Of a DNA stretch of 64,000 nt, positions 17,356 to 24,888 are shown piece after piece (within the stretch, counting starts at the first letter, position 1; each line of letters starts with the position of its first letter). Location of the stretch: positions 1,798,001 to 1,862,000 of the forward strand of contig NZ_CP170508.1 of NCBI RefSeq assembly GCF_052055875.1, written 5' to 3'. Both the position numbers and the translations under genes were made by a program. The notes below the pieces were generated by a model. The model saw only the letters and a program-made list of their open reading frames with translations, searched no databases and had not been told where the DNA came from. This DNA is from Methanosphaerula subterraneus (GTDB lineage Archaea > Halobacteriota > Methanomicrobia > Methanomicrobiales > Methanospirillaceae).

Positions 17356-19065
17356 ATGAGAAGGAAATGGGGAATAGAGGTGATCATCGGAGCGCTGCTG
17401 GTGCTCTGCCTGATCCAGAGTGTTGCAGCGACCGCCACGGTTGTGGTCGCAGCGGCCGATGCCGGCCAGGCCTCGAAGGCGGTGGCCCAGGTCTTCTGTG
17501 ACGGTATCGATGACCAGACCGATATCAACAATGCATTCAACATGCTCCCGGCGGAGGGGGGAGTTGTCCAGCTGACCGAGGGAACCTTCCACAGTTCAGG
17601 CTGGATCTACCCGACCGCGAACTCGCAGTTCCTGGGGGCCGGCGAAGATAAGACCACCATCGATGTCTATAACGCGATCGACCCCTATCAGCCGATCCAT
17701 ATCTACCAGGATAATGTACTGGTGAAGGGATTCACCCTCCGCGGAGAGGGATTCTTTCTGATCAGGACCAACCATGTCACGATTCAGGATATCACGGCCA
17801 CCTCCATCGGGGCGAATGGCGTACGATACCCCTCGGGTGGTAACGGGATGTTCTTCATCTGGGTGGACAACGACCACACAGGAGATATCGTCTTCCAGAA
17901 CTGCAAGGCGATCGACTGCAACACCCACGGCTTCAACATGAACGCCAATCGGTCCACGATGCAGAGCGGCACGAGGGTCGGGACCGGGAGCTATGCGATC
18001 AGCAACCTGAAGTTCATCGACTGCCAGGCGGTCCGGTGCGGGTTCGGGGTCGCCGATGGCTCGAGCTCGGAGTTTGCGACCGGGTTCGACATCCAGGAGG
18101 ACAACGACCTGCAGAACGTCGAGCTAACCAACTGCCTGGCCGAGGATAACTGGGAGAACGGGTTCCACTTCGAGCCAGGATACTTGAAGACCAAGAACGT
18201 CGTCCTCAACAACTGCATCAGCAGGAACAATGGACAGCGGAACCCGGCCCAGGCGCCCTACCATGACGTCTTTGTCTCAGGCTACTACATCCACCGGAAC
18301 GCGATCCTCAACAACTGCATCTCGGTCAACAACAAGAATGCAGGGTTCTTCGTCCACGACGGCCTGAACACCGTCTTCAACAACTGCGTCGACCAGGGCT
18401 CCACGTACGGGTTCAAGGTTGTCAAGGGATGCGCCGATATCACCCTGAACGACTGCCAGGCACGGAACAACAAGGAATGGGCGCTGTGGACTGCATTCAC
18501 CAAGAACCTCCAGGTGAAGAACTTCTTCCAGGCGAACGCCGGCGGAAAGAGCGGTTACCAGGACAATCTCGGGTACTACTATGGCCAGCCCCAGTACGAG
18601 CTGCCGGTCGAGGGATCCTCGTTCGATATCACGGCCTACGGTTCGTCACTGCCGATCCTCAATCAGGACGGCAGCGGCAACACCTACTCGCTGAAGACGG
18701 CCTCCGCCGACCGGCAGCCGACGATGCCGGCTGATATCATTCCTGCCACGGTCCCGCCGGTCTATGTGACCGGATCGTCAGTGACCCTGCCAGGTGCAAC
18801 AACGGTGACGGCTGTCGTGGTCGCCACACCGGTGGCGACCGTGGCACCGGTGGTGACCCAGGCCTCGGCAACCACCGATCCATGGAGTGCGTTTGGAAAA
18901 GGGGGCGGCTTCTCGACAGGCGGTTTTTCGAACTTCGGGGGTGCATCCGCATTCCAGAGCGGAGGGTTTAACCGACTGCAGGTGACAGCGCCGGCCTCAT
19001 CATTCCAGGCTGCGACGATCGGCTCCTCGTGGGGTGGCTTTGGCGGCCGGACCTACGTATTCTAA
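17356..19065 (+). CDS. secreted beta-helix surface protein with Gly/Phe/Ser-rich tail (copy 2)
   Basis: 569 residues, colinear with the protein at 15375: signal peptide (MRRKWGIEVIIGALLVLCL), the same beta-helix with near-identical coils (EGTFHSSGWIYPTANSQFLG), and a tail ending WGGFGGRTYVF. The beta-helix is highly conserved between the two, while the linker and tail are more diverged; the final WGGFGGR-plus-aromatic is kept, which argues that the very C-terminus has a function such as sorting or self-assembly. GAGGTG lies 5-6 bases before the ATG. The pair is a tandem duplication. Ligand unknown. Confidence 0.85.
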   Translation: MRRKWGIEVIIGALLVLCLIQSVAATATVVVAAADAGQASKAVAQVFCDGIDDQTDINNAFNMLPAEGGVVQLTEGTFHSSGWIYPTANSQFLGAGEDKTTIDVYNAIDPYQPIHIYQDNVLVKGFTLRGEGFFLIRTNHVTIQDITATSIGANGVRYPSGGNGMFFIWVDNDHTGDIVFQNCKAIDCNTHGFNMNANRSTMQSGTRVGTGSYAISNLKFIDCQAVRCGFGVADGSSSEFATGFDIQEDNDLQNVELTNCLAEDNWENGFHFEPGYLKTKNVVLNNCISRNNGQRNPAQAPYHDVFVSGYYIHRNAILNNCISVNNKNAGFFVHDGLNTVFNNCVDQGSTYGFKVVKGCADITLNDCQARNNKEWALWTAFTKNLQVKNFFQANAGGKSGYQDNLGYYYGQPQYELPVEGSSFDITAYGSSLPILNQDGSGNTYSLKTASADRQPTMPADIIPATVPPVYVTGSSVTLPGATTVTAVVVATPVATVAPVVTQASATTDPWSAFGKGGGFSTGGFSNFGGASAFQSGGFNRLQVTAPASSFQAATIGSSWGGFGGRTYVF

Positions 19066-19118
19066 CCCCTCTTTAGTGGGGGCACGAGCAGCAGTTCAAC
19101 AAGGATCTGCTCATCAGA

Positions 19119-19152
19119 ACAATTTTTTTTATTAACTATTTTTAAAAAAAAG
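19119..19152. terminator. bidirectional T/A-run terminator between convergent genes
   Basis: Between the convergent genes ending at 19065 and 19159 the sequence has a run of nine T then, further on, eight A, giving a poly-T stretch for transcripts on either strand. Confidence 0.6.
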
Positions 19153-19158
19153 TGGGGA

Positions 19159-20223
19159 TTACTTCCACGGGTGCTTCGCGGCGATCGGCTGCTCGGTGCG
19201 GAGCTGATGCCCGACAGGACGGGTCCGGGTCTCCGCCGTTGCCATCGGCGTGGCCTTCTTCACCGGCTGGACCGCCTTACGTTCCAGAACCAGCATGAAC
19301 GAGCAGTAGATCCGCTCGCCAGGGTACCGCTCCATCAGTTCGCCGAGGTTGTTGATGGAGACGACCCGCGCCGAGAGGGTCGGGGGGACCACCGAGAGAA
19401 CATGCCGGGCAAAGGCCTCGGGCGAATAATGACGGGTATAGGAGGCCTGGAAGGTGTCGTCCCGCCAGATCCTGATAGCATCGTCATCGATATCCGGGAC
19501 CGGGGGGAGGGTATAGGGGCTGTGGAGCACAAAGTAGGCGTCGTCCAGGTACAGCGGGAGGATCGCACACCGCCCGTGGTCGTTGAGGATCCGGTCGGCC
19601 TCCTTGATGAACTTCTTGTCGGTGTCCCCAAAGAAGAGCTCGAATGCGCACTGGGTCGAGAGGGCGGAGGCGAAGCCGTCGGGAAGACCGGTCTCGACGA
19701 CGTTCGCCCCGATGTCCATCCCATGGATACCCTTCTTATGGATCAGGTCCAGGCGGTAGGCCTTCATACCCTGCCGGCGCAGGATCGGTGCCCAGCGGCT
19801 CTTGGCGGAGGCGATATCGATGTAGACGTCCTCCTTGGTCAGGCGGAGCTCCCGGTAGACCAAGTAATGCTCCAGGCACTTCTCGATGTGCATATCCCCG
19901 AACGTCCGGTAGAACCGTTCGAGTCCAGAGAACTCCTTCAGCCAGGCAGCGAAGTCATCCAAGTCGACGGTGGTGTCGGTGACAGAGACCCCGGAGGCGA
20001 CCAGCCGATCGCGGAGGTCGGCAAAGATGGTGAGCGCCTTCGATGGTCGGAGTGTGTGGTCGAAGCGCGACTGCCGGAGGGAGGGATCGCTCTCCAAAAA
20101 CTCCTGATAGTGGGTGGTCAGCGGCAGGAGTCTGGGCATCTCCTCCCTCAGGTAAGCGCGGAAGCGCCGTTGCAGAATGCTATCGACATAGTCTTTGGCC
20201 CAGTCGATCGCTGATCCAATCAT
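19159..20223 (-). CDS. methyltransferase-like protein of unknown target
   Basis: 354 residues. The middle third looks like a class I SAM-dependent methyltransferase fold: VYIDIASAKSRWAPILRRQG, then AYRLDLIHKKGIHGMDIG, and TGLPDGFASALSTQCAFELF in the place of the fourth strand, followed by ILNDHGRCAILPLYL. The usual GxGxG motif I is weak (DIASAKS), so enzymatic activity is uncertain. The N-terminal 100 residues are helical, and the last about 40 residues are a Lys/Thr/Pro-rich tail. Lies next to surface-protein genes, as glycan-modifying enzymes often do. A TATA box (ggtaaataacc on the minus strand, about 20250) sits about 25 bases before the ATG. Confidence 0.65.
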   Translation of the reverse strand: MIGSAIDWAKDYVDSILQRRFRAYLREEMPRLLPLTTHYQEFLESDPSLRQSRFDHTLRPSKALTIFADLRDRLVASGVSVTDTTVDLDDFAAWLKEFSGLERFYRTFGDMHIEKCLEHYLVYRELRLTKEDVYIDIASAKSRWAPILRRQGMKAYRLDLIHKKGIHGMDIGANVVETGLPDGFASALSTQCAFELFFGDTDKKFIKEADRILNDHGRCAILPLYLDDAYFVLHSPYTLPPVPDIDDDAIRIWRDDTFQASYTRHYSPEAFARHVLSVVPPTLSARVVSINNLGELMERYPGERIYCSFMLVLERKAVQPVKKATPMATAETRTRPVGHQLRTEQPIAAKHPWK

Positions 20224-20539
20224 CCATTTCCATAGGACTCATGGTTATTTACCTTTTCTTGATCCGGCATCCACGATTCTCAGTTTTCAGGAAAACCGGC
20301 GGAGTGGCCGCAGATCTGACCTGGGGCTTCTGTCCGGGAGGGATCGGAAAACATACCAGTCGTTATAAAGACCTGGAGAGACGTACGCCTCGTTGATATC
20401 AGGAACCATTCCACCGGCCGGGAGGTCTCAGGGGGGTGGAAACGTACCACAGCCCCCCGCAGGCGCACTCTGGCGGGAGATCATCCCCGAATCCTGTGTG
20501 CGCGGCCCGAGAAGTTCTAAAAAGAGGACGAACTGTCGG
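20224..20539. other. gene-free stretch with strong RNA-structure potential
   Basis: No credible gene. It holds the methyltransferase promoter near 20250 on the minus strand. On the plus strand a TATA-like cgttataaag (about 20362) is followed by a G6/C6 hairpin (20431-20458, with TGG/CCA inside) and a second nested hairpin, GCGCAC at 20464 with GTGCGC near 20486 enclosing CGGG/CCCG. Either a small RNA or the 3' end of the minus-strand gene ending at 20540. Confidence 0.4.
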
Positions 20540-21394
20540 TCAGCGGCAGTTCCGGGGGACCCTGACCAGCGAGTTGATCAGCAGGGCAGCGGTCAGCAGC
20601 ACGATCCCAAGCGCCGCGACGAAGAGACCGCCGCCGAGCAGGGCCAGCCCGACGGGTTCGGGAAGGGTGAAGAGGAACCGGCCGGTGGAGAGGGAGGAGA
20701 GACCAGCCGCCAGCATCACCGTGCCGTAGAGCAGATACGAGGGTACCGGATGGGCAAAGAAGAGCAGGTCCCGGACGAGCAGGCGTGCCTGGACCAGCAG
20801 TTCGGATCGCGGGATACGAGACGACCCAATCGCCTGCTCGTCAGTACGGTGCAGATAGACGTTCAACCCGGCCCGTTCCACCAGTTTGCTGACCGCGAGG
20901 GCGGTCGGTTGCGGAGCACTGGAGCCGACCACCGCGGCCGCGGCCGCAGAGAGGAGGATCAGCGCACGCCAGCCATCGATCAGGGCAGGTGCCGGCCCCT
21001 CGACCATCGCACAGTCGGCACCCCTGCCGGACATCGCCGTGCTCAGCATCGTGAGCTCTTTTGATGGGAAGAAGAGCAGCCCTGCGAGCACCACCATCAC
21101 CCCGGCACTGGCTGAAGCCGCCTCAGCCGATGCCCGGACCAGGGCCTCGCCCGGACTGCTGCAGACGATAACCTCTGCACCGGCCTCGGCAGCGATCCTG
21201 GCCGTCTCATCGGTCGATGTCAGGTCAAAGACGATCACCCGATCCCCGTTCTTTGCTGCGAGCAGAACCTGGGATCCAATCGTGAGTGCCTGGTCCTTAC
21301 AGACCACTGCAATCAGCTGCTCACCCTGTACCCACTCCCGGTCCCTCACCAGGCGTCGGCTCTTCCGTGCGGCAACTCCTCTGATACTCACCAT
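20540..21394 (-). CDS. membrane protein with degenerate glycosyltransferase-like front
   Basis: About 284 residues. The first 120 (LIAVVCKDQALTIGSQVLLA, DRVIVFDLTSTDETARIAAEAGAEVIVC) have the rhythm of the nucleotide-binding start of family 2 glycosyltransferases, including the T/S-x-D-x-T and EAGAEVI motifs, but the later DxD and catalytic Asp are not seen. Two TM helices close the C-terminus (about 215-235 and 250-275). It is probably a non-catalytic relative or an unrelated nucleotide/ligand sensor tied to the membrane. The start is unclear: ATG 21394, GTG 21391 and GTG 21403 are clustered around GGAGGAG. I give no function. Confidence 0.55.
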   Translation of the reverse strand: MVSIRGVAARKSRRLVRDREWVQGEQLIAVVCKDQALTIGSQVLLAAKNGDRVIVFDLTSTDETARIAAEAGAEVIVCSSPGEALVRASAEAASASAGVMVVLAGLLFFPSKELTMLSTAMSGRGADCAMVEGPAPALIDGWRALILLSAAAAAVVGSSAPQPTALAVSKLVERAGLNVYLHRTDEQAIGSSRIPRSELLVQARLLVRDLLFFAHPVPSYLLYGTVMLAAGLSSLSTGRFLFTLPEPVGLALLGGGLFVAALGIVLLTAALLINSLVRVPRNCR

Positions 21395-21472
21395 CTCCTC
21401 CACATAATCATGGATATACTGTACAAACTGGAACTGATGAGCAGAAAAAAGAATGGGGTAGTATTGATCAGA

Positions 21473-22570
21473 TCAGTTGTTTCTGCGTGCAATCAGCAGC
21501 AGACCAACACCACCGAGCGCAACCAGCGAGAGGAGGCCACCGGCCATTCCGGACTGCTGGGTTGCAGTTGTGTTGGGTACCGAGGTGTTCGCCGATGTGT
21601 TGGACACATTGGAGACGATCGTCTTCTGGACGGTCACGTTGGTTGCGTTCGCGGTCTTGTTGATGGTTGCGTTGGCAGTTGCATTGAGTGCAGTTGCGTT
21701 GGCGGTTGCATTCAGTACGGTCTTGTTGATGGTCGCGTTGAGTGCAGTTGCATTGAGTGCAGTCTTGTTGATGGTTGCGTTGGCAGTTGCATTGAGGGTG
21801 ACATTGACGCCCGGTGTCTTGGTCGGGGTCACGGTCTTGGCGACAACACCGGTGTAGTCATCGCTGCCTGCATAGTTCTGCTGGGTGAACGGTGTCGGGA
21901 TCACGTAGGTCACGTTCGGGTTGATCGTTGCAACAGTGGTGACGTTTGTGATGTTCGCGATCGTGTAGGTCGGGGTCACCGTTACGTTGGTCAGGTTCGG
22001 GATGACGTATCCGACCGGGGTTCCGTTGCTGGCAAGGAACGCGGTGGTGTTGTTCATACCGGGGATGACCGTTGCTGCGACTGCTCCGGTGGAGAAGACG
22101 CCGCTGACTGCGCCTGCAGTGTCGGTGATATCGGTGAAGGTGGTCAGGTCAGAGGACCAGTACCGGACATGGTCGACGGTGACGGTCAGGGGGTTGATGC
22201 CGCTCTTGAGCTGCTTGAAGGTGAGCTCGGCGATCGGGTAGCTGCCGGTTGGGTAGCCGTTCCTGAAGTCTCCAAGGGAGATCCGGACCTTGTTGTTTCC
22301 ATCGAGCTTGACATCGGTGGTGTTGCTCGGCACCTTGACGGTCGAGCTGACGAACGCAACTGCGGTTGGGTCGAAGGTGACGTCGACATAGGTGTCCCCA
22401 AAGTTAGGGATCCAGTTATTGTTTACAAAGACTGTTGCTACGCCTGTCTCTCCGACTGCGACGTTCCCGACATTGGAGATCGAGAATACGCCAGTCCCTG
22501 CTGCGCTTGCTGATGCAATGCAACAGATGGAGAAGAGTAAGAGCACTATGAGATGCTTGCCAAACTTCAT
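21473..22570 (-). CDS. surface protein with cohesin-like domain and Asn-Ala-Thr repeats
   Basis: 365 residues. Signal peptide (MKFGKHLIVLLLFSICCIASASA), then a cohesin-like beta domain (about 28-170) with FSISNVGNVAVGETGVATVFV and VDVTFDPTAVAFVSS. Next a stalk of Asn/Thr-rich segments, including about 50 residues built from NATAN, INKT and ALNAT units, packed with N-glycosylation sequons (N-x-T). The end, SGMAGGLLSLVALGGVGLLLIARRNN, is a TM helix with basic stop, like archaeosortase-type C-terminal anchors. A glycosylated cell-wall protein whose cohesin-like part may bind a partner. A TATA box (ttttaaaa) about 25-30 bases before the ATG supports the start. Confidence 0.85.
   Translation of the reverse strand: MKFGKHLIVLLLFSICCIASASAAGTGVFSISNVGNVAVGETGVATVFVNNNWIPNFGDTYVDVTFDPTAVAFVSSTVKVPSNTTDVKLDGNNKVRISLGDFRNGYPTGSYPIAELTFKQLKSGINPLTVTVDHVRYWSSDLTTFTDITDTAGAVSGVFSTGAVAATVIPGMNNTTAFLASNGTPVGYVIPNLTNVTVTPTYTIANITNVTTVATINPNVTYVIPTPFTQQNYAGSDDYTGVVAKTVTPTKTPGVNVTLNATANATINKTALNATALNATINKTVLNATANATALNATANATINKTANATNVTVQKTIVSNVSNTSANTSVPNTTATQQSGMAGGLLSLVALGGVGLLLIARRNN
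21640..21810. repeat. degenerate short tandem repeats inside the surface-protein stalk
   Basis: Within the cohesin-like protein gene, units such as gttgcgttggcagttgcatt and gttgatggtygcgttgag recur several times in mixed order, coding for NATANAT, ALNAT and INKT. Repeat number is likely to vary between strains. Confidence 0.7.
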
Positions 22571-22884
22571 AACAATACTCTGATAGCAGGTTTTAAAAGG
22601 ATTGTGACTGGGTTCTTCCGGGGCGGCGGGAGGAGACGGGCATGCTTTATATGCGCGGATAAAAAACCTCCGTACATTTATACGTTCCTGAAAGCGCGTA
22701 CAGATCCTGTGCGCGTCAGATTACTGGAAACCCGCCGGGATCCGGAGTCTTTTTTGGGAAATAGGGACCGAAAACAGCGATCCGAACGGCGCGCAGACCC
22801 GGGCAGGGTGCCGCGCACAGGAGGACGGGTCCGGGATCAGAGAGGGGATCCGATTCTTCTCTCCCGGCCGACCGGCGACGTGTT
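22571..22884. other. intergenic region with promoter and hairpin
   Basis: Holds the promoter of the minus-strand surface gene (22590-22600). A second TATA-like element, gctttatatgcg, lies near 22643 on the plus strand, and further on GCGCGTACAG (22695) pairs with CTGTGCGCG around 3 bases. No convincing coding sequence. The part beyond about 22850 begins to resemble the copA 3' end. Confidence 0.35.
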
Positions 22885-22968
22885 CAGGAGGCAGCGAGAG
22901 CGAGATGACCGTCATCGAAAGAGGGCCATCGCCAGGGCACCGGACTCAGGGTGCATCAGGAACCCCGG
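22885..22968 (-). pseudogene. decayed duplicate of the copA 3' end
   Basis: About 84 bases align to the copA 3' region 24948-25030 with few mismatches: 24 identical bases over gcagcgagagcgagatgacc and onward, then ccatcgccagggc again identical. In the copA frame the minus strand reads LMHPESGALAMAL, against LMRPEYGALAMAL in the intact gene. A one-base deletion near 22918 breaks the frame. The fragment overlaps the last codons and stop of the histidine kinase gene, so that gene ends inside copA-derived DNA. Weaker similarity continues to about 22850. Confidence 0.8.
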
Positions 22969-24853
22969 GGAGGGTGAAGAAGAAGGTGGTTCCTTCGCCG
23001 GGAGCCGAACGGACCTGGATGCTGCCGTGATGTCGCTCGATGATCCGTTTGACGATCGCAAGGCCGATCCCTGTACCCTGGTATTGTTCACGGGTGTGCA
23101 GCCTCTGGAAGATCACAAATATCCGGTCGAAGAACTCGGGATCGATCCCGATCCCGCCGTCCTCTACCGAGAATACCCAGTCGTCACCCTGTCGGACAGC
23201 CCCCAGATGCACGTTCGGAGCCTCCTCTGAAAACTTGATCGCGTTCCCGATCAGGTTCAAAAAGACCTGTCGGATCTGCTGTTCGTCTGCGAGGACGAGG
23301 GGGAGAGGGTCACAGGTCACGATGGCATGACGTTCGTCGATGCTGACCCTCAGGTCCTCAAGCACCTGCTCCACCACCCGGGCGGTATCGGTGACCGTGA
23401 AGGGCTTCCCTTTTGCATTGACCCGCGAAAACTCGAGCAGGTCCTGGATCAGCATCTGCATCCGTTCAGCCCCTTCACTGGCATAGGCGATGTACTGGTC
23501 GGCGTCCTGGTCCAGCTTCCCCCTATACCGCCGCGCCAGGAGCTGGGTGTAACTGGCCACCATCCGAAGCGGCTCCTGCAGGTCGTGCGAGGCCACATAG
23601 GCGAACTGTTCAAGGTCCTGGTTGGACCTGGCCAGTTCTTCGGCATAGGTCGCACGCGCCTCCTCGGCCTGTTTCCGTTCGGTGATATCCAGGCCCTGTG
23701 CAATCGTGGCCGCTATGGTCGTCTGATCCTCGCGGTACACGGTCGCCGAGTTCCAGAGCACGGTCCGGACCGTCCCGTCCAGGTGCCGAACCTGCAGTTC
23801 GACACCTTCCCAACGCTGCCCGGGGACGGGGACACTGTTCGGTGTCATCCCCGGATCATCCCCGGTCCCGGAGAAGAGGCTCGTAATATCCCGACCGATC
23901 ATATCGGCGGCGGCCAATCCGGTGATCTCCTCAAGGGCATGGTTGAACCGGGTGATCCGGTGTGAAGAATCCCAGACCAGGATCGGCCCGTTCGCATAGG
24001 TGATCAACGCTTCCAGGTATTCTCTGGCCTCGCGGAGTTCCTGCTCCCGGACAGTCAGGTCGCGGAAGAGGAGCCGAAACGGCTGGTTCATGCCGGTCTC
24101 GATGATCGCCTTGTAGAAGAGAGCGAAGGCGAGCACCCGAAAGAGGTGGCCGAGCAGGTTGAAGAAGGAGGTGACTTCGACGTACAGGGTGAAGGATAAC
24201 TCACCGAGGATGACGAGAACGATCCCGATCACCAGCAGTCTCCATACCTTCTGGTCGAACCGCGTCCGTCGGTGTACGAGCAGGACGATGGCCAGTACCA
24301 GCAGCAGCATGATCAGGTACTCGCTGACGACCTTGAAGGGGGTCAACCCGATCCCATCGATATAACAGGCAGGAAAAATCGGCACCAGCAGGATCGAAGC
24401 GAGCAATGCGGCGACGATCACGCCATACACCAGCAGCAGAGATTGTGCCTTCACACGCCGGTTGATCAGAAGCCCTGCAGCGACCAGGGAACAGGCGAGC
24501 AGATAACTCTCTGCGATCCAGAGCTGGGTCGCCAGGTTTGAACCGGCCACCAGAAAGATCTGCATCCCCTGAAAGGCGAGCATATGCAGAAGACCGATCA
24601 CCCCGATTCCGAGGAAGCCGACGCCGGCGATCAGAAAGTACGGGGTATCCTGGTACCTCCGGGTATTCCAGGTCAGCACCGCAATCATCCCGGCGATCAC
24701 CGCCGTGAAGACCTCGACGATCGCATGGAAGAGGAGATAGTTCCAGAGACTGACCAGGGAGATCCCGAGCAGGGCGAACAGTCCGAGCAGAAGGGGGAGG
24801 GAGAGCCCGCCCGATGCCGGTTCGTCCACACTGCTCATCCCCTCCCCCACCAT
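22946..24853 (-). CDS. membrane sensor histidine kinase (MASE3-like, PAS, HisKA, HATPase)
   Basis: About 635 residues. Eight TM helices (to about 255) with WNTRRYQDTPYFL and HMLAFQGM fit the MASE3 membrane sensor. A PAS domain follows (about 275-395), then HisKA with phospho-His in ASHDLQEPLRMV, and HATPase with N-box NLIGNAIKFSEE, G1 DGGIGI, F-box IFQRLH and G2 GTGIGLAIVKRI. All catalytic parts are intact. No response regulator is adjacent. Its start is close to the copA stop: TTG at 24892 overlaps it, and ATG at 24853 or 24838 are alternatives; I use 24853. The last few codons derive from a duplicated copA fragment (see 22885). Confidence 0.9.
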   Translation of the reverse strand: MVGEGMSSVDEPASGGLSLPLLLGLFALLGISLVSLWNYLLFHAIVEVFTAVIAGMIAVLTWNTRRYQDTPYFLIAGVGFLGIGVIGLLHMLAFQGMQIFLVAGSNLATQLWIAESYLLACSLVAAGLLINRRVKAQSLLLVYGVIVAALLASILLVPIFPACYIDGIGLTPFKVVSEYLIMLLLVLAIVLLVHRRTRFDQKVWRLLVIGIVLVILGELSFTLYVEVTSFFNLLGHLFRVLAFALFYKAIIETGMNQPFRLLFRDLTVREQELREAREYLEALITYANGPILVWDSSHRITRFNHALEEITGLAAADMIGRDITSLFSGTGDDPGMTPNSVPVPGQRWEGVELQVRHLDGTVRTVLWNSATVYREDQTTIAATIAQGLDITERKQAEEARATYAEELARSNQDLEQFAYVASHDLQEPLRMVASYTQLLARRYRGKLDQDADQYIAYASEGAERMQMLIQDLLEFSRVNAKGKPFTVTDTARVVEQVLEDLRVSIDERHAIVTCDPLPLVLADEQQIRQVFLNLIGNAIKFSEEAPNVHLGAVRQGDDWVFSVEDGGIGIDPEFFDRIFVIFQRLHTREQYQGTGIGLAIVKRIIERHHGSIQVRSAPGEGTTFFFTLPGVPDAP

Positions 24854-24888
24854 GGTCCTCTGATAGAGGAATAGGTGATGATCGTTTA

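Noticed and set aside
15375..19065. Calling the beta-helix proteins pectate lyases
   Set aside because: Fold type fits, but no calcium-binding or catalytic Arg/Lys arrangement could be identified; a structural or binding role is as likely.
22721..22915. 64-codon minus-strand open frame beginning MTVISLSLPPEH
   Set aside because: The first residues match copA's VTVISLSLLL because the DNA is the copA remnant; the rest has no similarity, so it is part of the pseudogene and not a gene.
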